The translations under genes were made by a program, and so were the position numbers. Shown piece by piece: positions 54,010 through 62,930 of a stretch of 64,000 bases of DNA. Position 1 is the stretch's first letter; every line of letters begins with the position of its first letter. The notes beneath the pieces are model-generated. The model saw only the letters and a list, made by a program, of their open reading frames with translations, ran no database searches and had not been told where the DNA came from. Origin of the DNA: Tubulanus polymorphus (taxonomy: Eukaryota; Nemertea; Palaeonemertea; Tubulaniformes; Tubulanidae); assembly GCF_964204645.1 (NCBI RefSeq), contig NC_134031.1:11444501-11508500 (forward strand), given 5' to 3'.

Positions 54010-55374
54010 ATGGATAAGGACCGACGAAGTAGGAACGCTCATAGAGGACTTTTAAAAGTATCTTTTACCGCAATTGATGAACATTTAGCTAAAGATGAGT
54101 ATGAATTGGCACTTGAAACTCTTATGGAAGTTTGTTCTCGCATTAAGACAATTGAAGGCCTGAATGAGATAATGTACGGAAAGCTCGATGATATGGAGCA
54201 TCAAAAGTTTTTTGAAGAGGCCGAAACAGAGATTTCAAGCCAGAGTATTCTTACACGTAGGCACGAGAAAACTATATTAAAACACTTAGATAAGCTAACC
54301 CCGCCAACTGAACCTGTGGAAGCTACACCTAGTGACAGCTTAAAAGTACATTTGCCGAAAATAACTTTGCCGAAGTTTTCGGGTGCAGTATTAGAATGGC
54401 AATCGTTCTGGGACTATTTTTTTGCGGATATTGGTTCCCAGAAAAATCTAGCAAGTGTCTGCAAATTCAACTACCTGAAATGCCAATTGAGTGGTGAGGC
54501 GTTGGAGAGTATTGCGTGTATCCCTTTAACGGACAGAGGCTTTAGTGAGGCTGTCGAAATTCTCATGGGTCGTTATGGCATGGAAAATAAGGTCGTTAAA
54601 GCCTACACAAAAGCGATATTAGACCTCCCTAGGCCGCCGTATTCTCTCACTAGCTTGCGACAATTTTATGACAAACTCTGCAACTACATTCGTTCACTTT
54701 CCACGTTGGGAAAAGACGACTCTCATTTTGGTGGTGTACTTGTCTCGGTTGTGTTTGATAAACTTCCTCCGACCGCACGTGAAAATTTTGTTAGAGTGTA
54801 TGGAGACCGTGAAAATTCATTGAATGAGATAATTACTAGTTTGAAACATGAGATTGTTGTACTGGAAGCTGGGTCTGGTAGTGGTCCTAATCCGGGGGTC
54901 TGTGTTGATTCGGGTTCTAGTACTATGGTGACCATGGTTAAAAGTTCTAAGATTTTTTGTAGTAATAGGTCGGTTAAATCTTCCGGTCAAAGACCAAAGC
55001 CAAAGGCTTGTCATTATTGTAGTTCCCATGCTCATTTTGCTGTCAAGTGTGATAAGTATGCGGATTTTGATTCTCGTAAAACTCGAGCACAAGAGTTAGG
55101 TCTGTGTTATAATTGTCTTGCAAGTTCTCATTTTATATCTGAGTGTCGGTCATCCTCTTGTAGAGAGTGTAGAGTTAAACACCATACTTCATTGTGTAAA
55201 AAACTCCTCGATAGTAATAGTACGCAAAGTATTGGTCAAAATTCACCCCAAACGTCGGTCGCGACATCTAGTGGTAGCGATAAAAGTTCAGATAAAAGTT
55301 CTCAGTCGACGAGTCCTATCGCAAGGTCGGACGAACGTGGTCAGTCGTCTCAAACGGCAGTAGTATACAAAATA
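54010..55374 (+). pseudogene. gag: BEL/Pao retroelement gag (DUF1759-type) truncated
   Basis: ATG at 54010 (MDKDRRSRNAHRG); an in-frame ATG at 53992 is less likely. Residues ~15-95 are helical. LPKITLPKFSGAVLEWQSFW (about residue 115) is the DUF1759 Gag core, continuing through LKCQLSGEALESI and EILMGRYG. Two zinc knuckles follow: CHYCSSHAHFAVKC and CYNCLASSHFISEC, with a third Cys/His cluster CRECRVKHHTSLC. A Ser-rich linker leads to about 55374, where the reading runs into unrelated tandem repeats. Protease, RT and integrase are missing. The frame is intact for ~450 codons, so the loss is recent compared with the gypsy relic. Gag would package retroelement RNA. Confidence 0.9.
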
Positions 55375-55376
55375 GC

Positions 55377-55592
55377 GGTTCTGGCGCAGCCCGACCCCGG
55401 TTCTGGCGCAGCCCATCCTTACCCCGGTATACCGTGTACCCTCTCAAAGCTTTATCTCCACCTAAATACCCTAAGAAGACAACCCCTGTGGACTGCGGTT
55501 CTGGCGCAGCCCATCCTTACCCCGGTGTACCATGTACCCCCTCAAAGCTTTTTCTCCACCTAAATACCCTAAGAAGACAACCCCTGTGGACC
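55377..55592. repeat. 98-base tandem repeat (two full units and a stub)
   Basis: TTCTGGCGCAGCCC starts each unit (about 55379, 55401 and 55499). Two full units run through CTTACCCCGGT, CAAAGCTTT and AAGAAGACAACCCCTGTGGAC. They directly follow the broken gag. GGCGCAGCC words resemble LTR-retroelement leader sequences, so this may be a duplicated leader. It extends the gag reading frame artificially to 55563. Confidence 0.85.
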
Positions 55593-55974
55593 ATGGAAAA
55601 CACGCCAAGGGGCCGGCAAACCCCCTCCGGCCCCTATAAACCAACCGCTATAATGCACCTACAACAAAGTGTTATTTACATAGATATTTACAGTATATAC
55701 AAGTATGTGAAACGCTCTGACCTGGAATTCACCTCTTAAGCTGACGCTATCAGCGGTGCGCTGCGACCTGATTGTCACTGATTGCGAAATAGCCTAGAAA
55801 GTTCTATGCTGACGCAGAAGCCGGCAAACAACCGAGACATCGGCAGGCAACCAGAGTCATGTCCCTTGGACATGGCCAGGCCCGGCCAACATTCGGCGTG
55901 TGCCGACTTCTGACGAGGGGCCTCCCAAAAATTTCCATTTAGAGATATATATTTCTCATATATGCGAAAGCAAG
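55593..55974. other. Leader of element B, terminal repeat not recognised
   Basis: Non-coding. It contains the CGGTGCGCTGCGACC and GCCGGCAAAC words. The sequence GATATATATTTCTCATATATG lies 15-40 bases before the polymerase start and is the best candidate for an early promoter TATA region. No long inverted partner is available in the window. Confidence 0.4.
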
Positions 55975-57546
55975 ATGGACAGCGCGGTAAAAAGTCTGAC
56001 CGATTTACTTCGAGACGGGCAGATTACTGTCGTAACATATGCCGATGCCATCAACCAGTTGACCCGCAGACCGACGCCTGCTCCGAGAAAGCCAAAACCC
56101 GCCCCCAGAAAACCCAAGTACAAGGTAGAAAACATTATACCGGACGATGATCCGATTTGGGATGAGATTCTACCGGAGCCAGAACCCGCGTTTCATAGGG
56201 CCCCGTTTGCTATCCAAAATTATCTGAGGGCCTGGGTTTTGAGACCAGCCACCGATATGACTGATCCGTCGATATTCTTGCGCGAACAGCGGAACAATGT
56301 AAGGGAGAAGTTAGTCGAGGAGATCATTGACCTTAAGGGTGTAAAATTCTCCATTGCTCTGCGGGTTTCGTTGAGGAAGGAGAAGAACGACGGCACCTAT
56401 GCGCACGTCGAGCCGCCCTTCTGGTCGAAGCAATACGTTCTATCGAAGGCGGCTAACATAAATGAGGAGTTTGGTAAAGCTGAAGCTAGGGTTATACAGA
56501 GTATTGAGAATTATATGAGAGAAGGTTATATCGACCTCCCCGTCGCAGTCAAGAGAAGACACGCCGTCGTAAATGTCAAAAATAGAGATGATCACTGCCT
56601 TAAGTGGTCAATACTGGCCTCGAAATACCCCGTAGAGAGAGACCCCCAGAGGCCATCGAAGTATGCGAATCACTGGGACCAGCTTGAATTTACAGGCATC
56701 GATTCACCAACACCATTGAGTCAGATTCCTATGGTCGAACGACAAAACGGACTGGCAATCAACGTGTTCGGGTATGACAAAGGCGTGTACCCACTGCATA
56801 TCAGCGATGGCCCGGCCCCCATTCCTAGAATTAACTTGCTTCTCGTAGAGAGCGGTGAGAAACAGCATTACACATGGATCAAAGACCTCAATCGCCTGTT
56901 GTTCACCCAGAGTAAGTTTGAAGGGAGGAAACACTTCTGCGAGCGGTGCCTTCATTGTTTCACCAGAGAAGATCTCCTGGAGAGGCACAGGTCAGATTGT
57001 CGAGGAGTCAACGGACGTCCGATGCGTACCAGTATGCCCTCGGAGGAGGACAGAGTGCTGCGGTTCACCAATCATCACAAGCAGCTCAAGATTCCGTTCG
57101 TCATCTATGCCGACTTCGAAGCCATTACAACCAAATTCGAGGGGCCCGGAAGGAACCCGAACCAGAAAGGTAGCGAAAAGACTCAACTTCACGAGGCGTG
57201 CGGGTTCTCGTACGTGGTAGTGAGAAGCGACGGTAAACACGAACCACCCGTCCTTTATAGAGGCCAAGACGCTGCGGCGGTATTTCTTCAGCACCTCCAA
57301 GGGGAAGAGGAGAAAATAAAGGGCGTGCTCGCCCATCCCGCGCCTATGGTAACTACTCGGGAGGAGCAAACGTCATTCGAGGAAGCGGAAAATTGCTACG
57401 TATGCGACAAACCACTCTATGAGGATCGGGTCAGGGATCACGATCACATAACGGGTGACTACCGGGGCCCGGCCCACAACGAGTGCAATCTCAAGTTGCG
57501 ACTGTCCGCGAAATACACGCCTATATCGGTCATGTTTCACAACCTC
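55975..57546 (+). pseudogene. polB: DNA polymerase B, N-terminal half only (catalytic domain deleted)
   Basis: ATG at 55975 (MDSAVKSLTDLLRDG) chosen as the first in a good frame. A Pro-rich stretch (PAPRKPKPAPRKPK) lies near residue 40. SIALRVSLRKEK and DLPVAVKRRHAVVNVKNR DDHCLKWS follow. A zinc finger HFCERCLHCFTREDLLERH lies at ~320, and VIYADFEAITT, the Exo I Asp-Glu motif, at ~377. CYVCDKPLYEDRVRDHDHI, then AHNECNL, the zinc/HNH-like insert, is at ~474. It ends at ISVMFHNL, where the family continues into Exo II, Exo III and the polymerase motifs. All of these are missing, and the frame fuses directly to Bcl-2-like sequence. It cannot polymerise. Confidence 0.92.
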
Positions 57547-57840
57547 CGCGTGGTCGCAGGCATTGAACGATACAGTTTGCAGTTCATGGCTCTGTCCGGC
57601 TTCGCCTGGGAGGAAATAAATCTGGAAGCGATTTGGAAGGAGATGTTCACCGACAACCGCGTAAACTGGGGTCGAATAGTCACGTGAATCGCATTCGCTA
57701 GCTATCTGGCTAAGCATTTCTTCCGAGTCACCGATAACCTCGATTACGCCGAAGAGATCGCATTTAGAACGAGGGAGTTCTTTAACGACAATCTCGCATA
57801 CTGGGTTATCGAGCAAGGTGGCTGGTCAGAATTACCATGA
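57543..57840 (+). pseudogene. Bcl-2-like protein (BH3, BH1, BH2), fused to polB and interrupted by TGA
   Basis: The frame after the junction reads LRVVAGIERY (BH3-like), then FTDNRVNWGRIVT (BH1, NWGR core), a TGA at 57685-57687 and IAFASYLAKHF. FFNDNLAYWVIEQGGWSEL (BH2, with W and GGW) follows, ending at the TGA at 57840. Order, spacing (about 20 residues BH3-BH1, about 40 BH1-BH2) and the NWGRI/GGW signatures match Bcl-2 proteins, which regulate mitochondrial apoptosis. The region before BH3 and any C-terminal membrane anchor are missing. A TGA in place of what is usually a hydrophobic or aromatic residue suggests loss of function. Viruses such as adenovirus and herpesviruses carry such genes to keep infected cells alive; the same role is inferred. 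Confidence 0.88.
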
Positions 57841-57880
57841 GACGGAAAGCGAGTTTTTTCTGGCTTACAGTATAGCTACT

Positions 57881-59125
57881 ATGTCTGCATACGGTAAACA
57901 CTTGAACCCTTCGAGACAGATTCGAAGACCGCTAGGTGTCAAGGCGGATCGACACCACGAGGTTATTACCCACAACCCTTCGTCCGTGTCACCGGGGGAA
58001 ACCCTTTACGTAAGGATACCAAAACTGCAGGTGAACACGCTGGTACCCGGAAGCTTGAAACTCACGTTCGACCTCAGCAAAGAGGGTCCGGCTAATAACT
58101 TCTTCGTGAACAACATTTCGAGGAACCTAATGGCCAGAATCGTTGACAAACTGGGTGGTGAAATCTTATCGGATTTGAACTACAGCTTCGTCTTCCAGAC
58201 CTACAAAGATCTGTGGCTTACGGACAAAAGGCGAAGTAACATGATTCTGGATGGAATCGGCAACGAGAACTTGAGGAAACTCAGATCGGATGCAGAAGAC
58301 GCCTTGAAAACCAACACCAAGGAAACGATGATCAAGTCGGTGTTTAAGAACAGGTACGCCATACCCATTGATTTCGAACTGTACACGGACCACGGTCCTT
58401 TCTATCCGTTCGCAATCAACGAGGACTTTGTTAGGGAGATCACTTTCAACGAAATCAAGTTCACTGTAAACGGGAGTGCGGAGGCATGGGGATACTCCGT
58501 GAAAAATATAGCCCTCGAATACGACACCGTGCATTCGGCGGAGCTCGCCAGACAGATCGAAGCCGACCTGTCCGCCGGGGTAAGCTTCTTGTACGACTAC
58601 GTCACGTACTTCAGGAGTCAATCCACGGGAACCTCGACAATTCTGAACGTAAACGTTAACGTTCCCCGAAGGTCGATGAAGGGCCTGTTGATATTCTTTC
58701 AAGAAGAGTTTGACAACGGGCAGTACGATTCCGAATCCACCTCGTTTCAGAACCCTAACATCAAGAACGTCGACGTCACGATCGAAGGAATATCTCACAA
58801 AGTGTACAAGCAAGGACTGAAACCTTACCAACAATGGGAAGAGTGCAGAAGATTTCTGATGCCAGAATCGGCCAAAGAAACCGACGAGTCGCACATAGAC
58901 GAGTTCTCGTTCTTCGTCGACGACAAATACGCATTGTGGATCGATCTCAGAAGCACAGACGACAACTCGCTTCACGGATCTGGTCTAAGGTTGGTCAACA
59001 CAAAGGACGGCGTTCAGTTAGCCATCACCCGTACCAGCACAATGGAGTACACGATGTTCATTTACGTCGTAGCCGACGCCCAAGTAAACATCCAGAACAA
59101 CCAATTAAAGGCGATTCTGTTCTAA
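57881..59125 (+). CDS. Major capsid-like protein
   Basis: 415 codons, intact. The ATG at 57881 follows TATAG at 57871; an upstream open frame from a GTG at 57818 overlaps the Bcl-2 end and is not preferred. It reads RRPLGVKADRHHEVITHNP, RIPKLQVNTLVPGSLKLTF, NNFFVNNISRNLMARIVDK, YKDLWLTDKRRSNM, IPIDFELYTDHGPFYPFAI and VPRRSMKGLLIFF. The end has DLRSTDDNSLHGSGLRLVN and VADAQVNIQNNQL. The beta-rich pattern, size, position and matching gene in element A suit a double-jelly-roll capsid protein of the Polinton/adintovirus kind. It would form the icosahedral shell. Fold is inference; conservation is seen directly. Confidence 0.8.
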   Translation: MSAYGKHLNPSRQIRRPLGVKADRHHEVITHNPSSVSPGETLYVRIPKLQVNTLVPGSLKLTFDLSKEGPANNFFVNNISRNLMARIVDKLGGEILSDLNYSFVFQTYKDLWLTDKRRSNMILDGIGNENLRKLRSDAEDALKTNTKETMIKSVFKNRYAIPIDFELYTDHGPFYPFAINEDFVREITFNEIKFTVNGSAEAWGYSVKNIALEYDTVHSAELARQIEADLSAGVSFLYDYVTYFRSQSTGTSTILNVNVNVPRRSMKGLLIFFQEEFDNGQYDSESTSFQNPNIKNVDVTIEGISHKVYKQGLKPYQQWEECRRFLMPESAKETDESHIDEFSFFVDDKYALWIDLRSTDDNSLHGSGLRLVNTKDGVQLAITRTSTMEYTMFIYVVADAQVNIQNNQLKAILF

Positions 59126-59137
59126 TGTATAGCGGAG

Positions 59138-59752
59138 ATGGATAGGCTTTGTTTACAGCCCCCGTTCAACATGATTGTGTCGGGGCAAACGAACTGCGGA
59201 AAAACGCACTACGTCCTCGACCTCCTACAATCTGTCTATCGCGGCAAATTCCACAATATAGTGATTTTCTGCCCGACTTTCCTCGAGAACACCACCTACG
59301 ATAGATCGTTTGTGATGAAGGACCCCAATACCTTCGTCATGAACCCGGGTTCGGTGTTAAACGACCTAGACGGTTTGCTTTCCACGTGCACCAAAGTATA
59401 CGGCGATCCTCATTGTCAAACTGTGTTTCTTATAGACGACTGTGCCAACTTGAAGGATACTAAAACCAAGTCGTCCGAATTGACGAAACTCGCGTTCTCG
59501 GGCCGTCATCTGAATATCTCAGTGTGGGTGCTCACTCAAAAATACAACGCCGTTGTGAAAGATTTCCGAGAAAACCTGAGAATGTTAGTCCTGTACCACC
59601 AAAAAGACGAGGATGGTTTAAAGGATGCTCTGCGTGAAAACAACATCGTCCCGAAAAACAAAAGGGAACGTGTGATCGCAGATCTCTCTGCTAGGAATCG
59701 GGCCCGTCTCGTCATGCGCCTCGAGTATCCATTCGCCTACGGGGTATTCTAA
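59138..59752 (+). CDS. A32-like genome-packaging ATPase
   Basis: 205 codons, intact, ATG 10 bases after TATAG and 12 bases after the capsid gene stop. It opens with PPFNMIVSGQTNCGKTHYV, a Walker A (GQTNCGKT) at residues ~12-19. VFLIDDCANLKD, Walker B, lies at ~106-117. LNISVWVLTQKYNAVVKDF carries a sensor-like Gln after the strand. The C-terminus ends RLEYPFAYGVF. Members of this ASCE group translocate DNA into capsids. Length is typical of the compact Polinton ATPases. The element A copy (43539-44149) is frameshifted. No oddities here. Confidence 0.93.
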   Translation: MDRLCLQPPFNMIVSGQTNCGKTHYVLDLLQSVYRGKFHNIVIFCPTFLENTTYDRSFVMKDPNTFVMNPGSVLNDLDGLLSTCTKVYGDPHCQTVFLIDDCANLKDTKTKSSELTKLAFSGRHLNISVWVLTQKYNAVVKDFRENLRMLVLYHQKDEDGLKDALRENNIVPKNKRERVIADLSARNRARLVMRLEYPFAYGVF

Positions 59753-59779
59753 ATTTTGGACGACTAACATATAGCGAAC

Positions 59780-60277
59780 ATGAACGAAGTCTACGACGAA
59801 CTACTGAGTGACATTGGGTTGGATGTAGAATCACCCGAAGACGACGAGTCGGAAGGGCGCAGGCAGCTACTTGTCGGGCTTTCTCAGAGCGGGTTGCTTG
59901 CAAAAATAGGTATCAAGAAATCCGAAGGTCAACTTAAGAAGATGAACTCGAAAGCGCTCGAACGGGTGCGGACGGAGTACGAAAACCGTTATTCCGCCGC
60001 GGTTTCCGACAGTCTGATCAACAGCATACTCTATTCCAAGCTCTGCAAGTGGTTCAGACCTAACGTAGACACAGAACAGCTAAACAAGGAGTTGACTGAA
60101 AACTTTGTTATCACCGCCGAGATGAAAAACCAGCTCGGCCATCTGGGTAGGATTCTGAAGACTGCCATACTCGCAATCGCGAACGTTGCGGTAATCACCG
60201 GGAAGAATATGGCAGATTCTGAGGAAAGTGACTTGTCCACTTGTCCGCAAGTAACTAGTCCACTTGCCGATAAGTAA
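59780..60277 (+). CDS. Conserved element protein of unknown role (homologue of 41172-42057)
   Basis: 166 codons, ATG 10 bases after TATAG. The N-terminus is acidic (SPEDDESEGRR). SEGQLKKMNSKALERVRTE and VSDSLINSILYSKLCKWF follow, matching element A. A hydrophobic helix ILKTAILAIANVAVIT at ~140-152 may span a membrane. The last ~15 residues come from a small repeat (ACTTGTCC/ACTAGTCCACTTG) and are absent in element A, so the C-terminus may have been extended by a local duplication. No domain recognised. Confidence 0.75.
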   Translation: MNEVYDELLSDIGLDVESPEDDESEGRRQLLVGLSQSGLLAKIGIKKSEGQLKKMNSKALERVRTEYENRYSAAVSDSLINSILYSKLCKWFRPNVDTEQLNKELTENFVITAEMKNQLGHLGRILKTAILAIANVAVITGKNMADSEESDLSTCPQVTSPLADK

Positions 60278-60324
60278 ATTTCCCACTTTCCCGTAAGTCG
60301 TATTTTCCTCTCTTGCATATAGGG

Positions 60325-60642
60325 ATGGAACAAGTGGAACAAGTGACGACTAACCCGCATAAACAAAAGTCCCCTGGTCGAGTCGCATGGGGCAAAAAGC
60401 TTGCCGAAATAAGTAGGCAGCAGCGAGCCTCGAAGAAAACGGCTGCCCCGATTGTCGGTTCCGACGACGAAAACAGAACCCAGTCAAAACACCTGCAAAT
60501 GTGGATCGCGATAGGCGGGTTGTTAGTGGGCCTCGGAGCTCTATACTATCAGAGAATGGCGCTAAACCAAACCCCGAAACCCGAAGAAAACACGGAACCA
60601 ACACCCGAACCTTTAACTTGTCGCCTTGTGGAGATGACCTAA
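60325..60642 (+). CDS. Small basic single-pass membrane protein (homologue of 42098-42457)
   Basis: 105 codons from the ATG at 60325, three bases after TATAG; an upstream TTG in frame is not preferred. The N-terminus is basic (HKQKSPGRVAWGKKLAEIS, RQQRASKKTAA). MWIAIGGLLVGLGALYY is a membrane helix at about residues 59-75, then an acidic, Pro-rich tail (TPKPEENTEPTPEPL). Same plan and relative position as in element A. Probably membrane- or nucleocapsid-linked; the basic end could contact DNA, by inference only. Confidence 0.75.
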   Translation: MEQVEQVTTNPHKQKSPGRVAWGKKLAEISRQQRASKKTAAPIVGSDDENRTQSKHLQMWIAIGGLLVGLGALYYQRMALNQTPKPEENTEPTPEPLTCRLVEMT

Positions 60643-60667
60643 ATTTTCTGTAGATAGATATAGCACG

Positions 60668-60907
60668 ATGGCAACGAATCCAGACTATCGAACAATCGCA
60701 AACGTACTTTATCACTCGGCCGTTCTAAGCGGACTGACCGTAGGGTACGCGATGCTCGGGAAGAAAATGCTACGCTTCGATGTGGGTGATCCCTCCAAGG
60801 CTGACCTTTCCGAAGCTATGAAACTCACGGTTGCGGTTTCTTTAGCAACCATCTCCAAGGATTACCTGGAGAAGTCGAAATTCGAAAAATTCTGCCCCCA
60901 AATATAG
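60668..60907 (+). CDS. Small hydrophobic protein (homologue of 50553-50774)
   Basis: 79 codons; ATG 9 bases after TATAG; the stop codon TAG overlaps the next TATAG (60903-60907). VLYHSAVLSGLTVGYAMLG and MKLTVAVSLATISKDYLEK are the two hydrophobic stretches, separated by an acidic linker (FDVGDPSKADLSE). The C-terminus FEKFCPQI matches KYFPPI in element A. Function unknown. It may be a virion membrane component. Confidence 0.7.
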   Translation: MATNPDYRTIANVLYHSAVLSGLTVGYAMLGKKMLRFDVGDPSKADLSEAMKLTVAVSLATISKDYLEKSKFEKFCPQI

Positions 60908-60917
60908 GGACCTAATC

Positions 60918-61327
60918 ATGGCTACTGCAGCGGTTATCATCGGCGGCGCCATAGCGAACGCTGTGGCATTTACCGGAGGCCAAGCAATCTATAGAGCGGT
61001 ACAAGGCGACTCCGGAGCTGCCCAAGAACGAGAGAGGCTATGGAGCGATTGAACGCGGCAATGGTGACCTGGAACGAGAAACGGCAAAAGACACTGGACT
61101 ACCTCAACAGGGAGCTGCAAAAAGAGATGCAGACAAAATCCGACTTTTCGGACGTCGATGAGGCCCTTAGGCTTTACAACAGTACCAGGAACGACAAATT
61201 ATCTTTGAGGCAGCGGCCGGTGCTAGGCGATTTCTATTCCCCTTCAGACGACCAATTGAACAGTGAGTACGCCTTTATATTAGGCAGTACAATTCTGACC
61301 GGCGTCATCGCGTACAAATATCTGTAA
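60918..61327 (+). pseudogene. Conserved membrane protein with likely frameshift (homologue of 50112-50528)
   Basis: Starts MATAAVIIGGAIANAVAFT at 60918. That frame ends at the TGA at 61052 (...QERERLWSD). A second frame opens at 61040 and reads MERLNAAMVTWNEKRQKTL, then EALRLYNSTRND, GDFYSPSDDQ and ILGSTILTGVIAYKYL. In element A both parts lie in a single frame, so a one-base change around 61030-61040 split this copy, or a programmed frameshift is used. Hydrophobic helices lie at both ends with an amphipathic middle. Function unknown. Confidence 0.65.
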
Positions 61328-61330
61328 GTT

Positions 61331-61849
61331 ATGGACGACCCCTACGGTATATTGCCTAAGGAGTTTGATCTTGAAAGGCTCGAGAGAGAACTCGAAGACT
61401 ACGTAAACCCTCCTCTTCGGTTGCAGATCAAAAAGGTTCCGAAACCGAAACAAGTCCACATCCCTCCGGCGAATTACGACTATCGAACCTACTTGGAAGA
61501 CCACATAAATCGCGGTTTGGACGGTGGGTTTCTCGACATTCCTACATGCGCGATGATCAGATATTGCTTCGCCGACGTCTATCAACTCTTCCTCGAAAAG
61601 TTCCCTCGTCGGAAAAACTTCCTTTCCTACGGATTCTTCTTAAACCGAATCCTCGAGCTACATGGAAAGCCGGAACGTAAGTTCGGGAAAGAACCAGTGT
61701 CGAAATTTGCTTTGGCACAAAACTGGAATTTGTGGGAAGCGTACGAGGAGTGGATCCAAAAACAAATGGACGAGTTCGATGTTTCCGATTCTTGCAGAAA
61801 TTCCTGGCTTAATTATAGACGATGGCGGAATTCGACGTTGATCCGATAG
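61331..61849 (+). CDS. 172-residue protein of unknown function, possibly late-transcription-factor-like
   Basis: ATG at 61331, three bases after the previous stop; the only capsid-block gene without TATAG. Pro/Lys-rich N-terminal part (KKVPKPKQVHIPPANY). It then reads IPTCAMIRYCFADVYQLFL, RKNFLSYGFFLNRILELHG and WNLWEAYEEWIQKQ. FLSY(G/N)-type segments followed by a hydrophobic L-rich helix recall the C-terminus of VLTF3-like late transcription factors of large DNA viruses. The zinc ribbon of that family is not visible, so this is a weak idea. The last 28 bases overlap the next gene. Confidence 0.6.
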   Translation: MDDPYGILPKEFDLERLERELEDYVNPPLRLQIKKVPKPKQVHIPPANYDYRTYLEDHINRGLDGGFLDIPTCAMIRYCFADVYQLFLEKFPRRKNFLSYGFFLNRILELHGKPERKFGKEPVSKFALAQNWNLWEAYEEWIQKQMDEFDVSDSCRNSWLNYRRWRNSTLIR

Positions 61850-62930
61850 ACTGGGACGTGGAGCCTCAAGATGACGCCGTAGGCGAGCTCATTCCCATGG
61901 AAAACCTGGGAGAAAAAGACGGCATCATCGACTCGCTGCTCGGTAAATTCGGCGGTAACCTGGACGACATGGAGCGAGCCCTGATGCGCCTGCAACTACA
62001 AAAACAAGACGATACCTGGTTCTTCCAGACGGAACTGAACGGTGATCCAGTTCGGGTGAAACTTACCGGTAGGAGCGGTCAAGTACTCGCGCATAGTACC
62101 ATCTCGAAAGCGAAAGGGGCTCTGAGTTTTTCCATGCTCTGGGCCCGGACAGACCGGTGAGAATGGAACGAGACCCGTTGGAACCATCTATCGTGGAGCG
62201 CTTGTCGGTGGATAACGAGTTGAGTTTGCAGCAGGAAATAGAGGACATCGTCAATGACGACAGGGCTCCGCTGAGACCAGAAGACAGACGTGAACTCCGG
62301 GGGGTAGCTACTACTTTGGTTTCTACGTCCAGCAAAATTAAGTCAGCAGCTGTAAACGTGGAATGGGCCCAACGAGAACTAGAAAAGGCTCAGAAAGAGC
62401 GCGATGACGCGGTGTCCGAACAAGACATCCGATACTGGGACGACGAAGTAGAAAGGTTCGAAGCTCAGGAAGCAATATACAGGCGGACCTACGAGGCTCT
62501 ACGGCAGGGGGAGACTTCTCAGATCGAGAGGTTGAAGAGGCTTCTGAAGAACGAAGATAATCGGCCCCTCGGCGTAAAGATCCGGGAGTTGTTCAAACAG
62601 GAAGGGATTACGTTGGTGAGCGTTGTCACGGCCATCGGGCTCGCAATCGCGAACGGGCTCAAAAGCGTAGTAACACCCAGTCCGCCGGTTGGACCGGGAA
62701 AAGAACCCAAGTCCAGGATTCGAGAAGCTCTGAAAAAGATCGCGGCGTTTCTTAAATATCTCGCAGGGAAAGGAGCTGCCGCGTTGCCGGGAATGATCGG
62801 AACGGTGGTTAGCTTCCTGTTGAGGAAAGCCGGAGAAGCAGTCGGATTCGTGGCCGAGCACTTGGTGTTGTTGTTTATCGCTGCAGTCGGTCTGTCTTTC
62901 CAAGTCCTGAGCAAGAAATTCTCGCGTTAG
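61822..62930 (+). pseudogene. Coiled-coil and multi-pass membrane protein with frameshift (homologue of 46659-48368)
   Basis: ATG at 61822, after TATAG. An acidic N-terminus comes first, then WFFQTELNGDPVRVKLTGR and a break at the TGA of 62160. The other frame (from 62157) continues VERLSVDNELSLQQEIEDI, then a coiled coil around WAQRELEKAQKERDDAVSE and WDDEVERFEAQEAIYRRTY. The membrane half reads GITLVSVVTAIGLAIANGL, KGAAALPGMIGTVVSFLL and AEHLVLLFIAAVGLSFQVL. In element A the parts were one gene. The Ala-Leu-Pro-Gly hairpin between two helices is conserved. Role unknown; a virion membrane or host-membrane active protein is plausible. Confidence 0.75.

Noticed and set aside
58166-58975. 269-codon open frame opposite the capsid gene
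   Set aside because: The plus-strand capsid-like gene is conserved with element A, while the minus-strand frame is not and reads as unstructured low-complexity sequence. It is a codon-bias shadow.
60350-60715. 121-codon minus-strand open frame
   Set aside because: Antisense to conserved element B genes with start motifs. It is a shadow.
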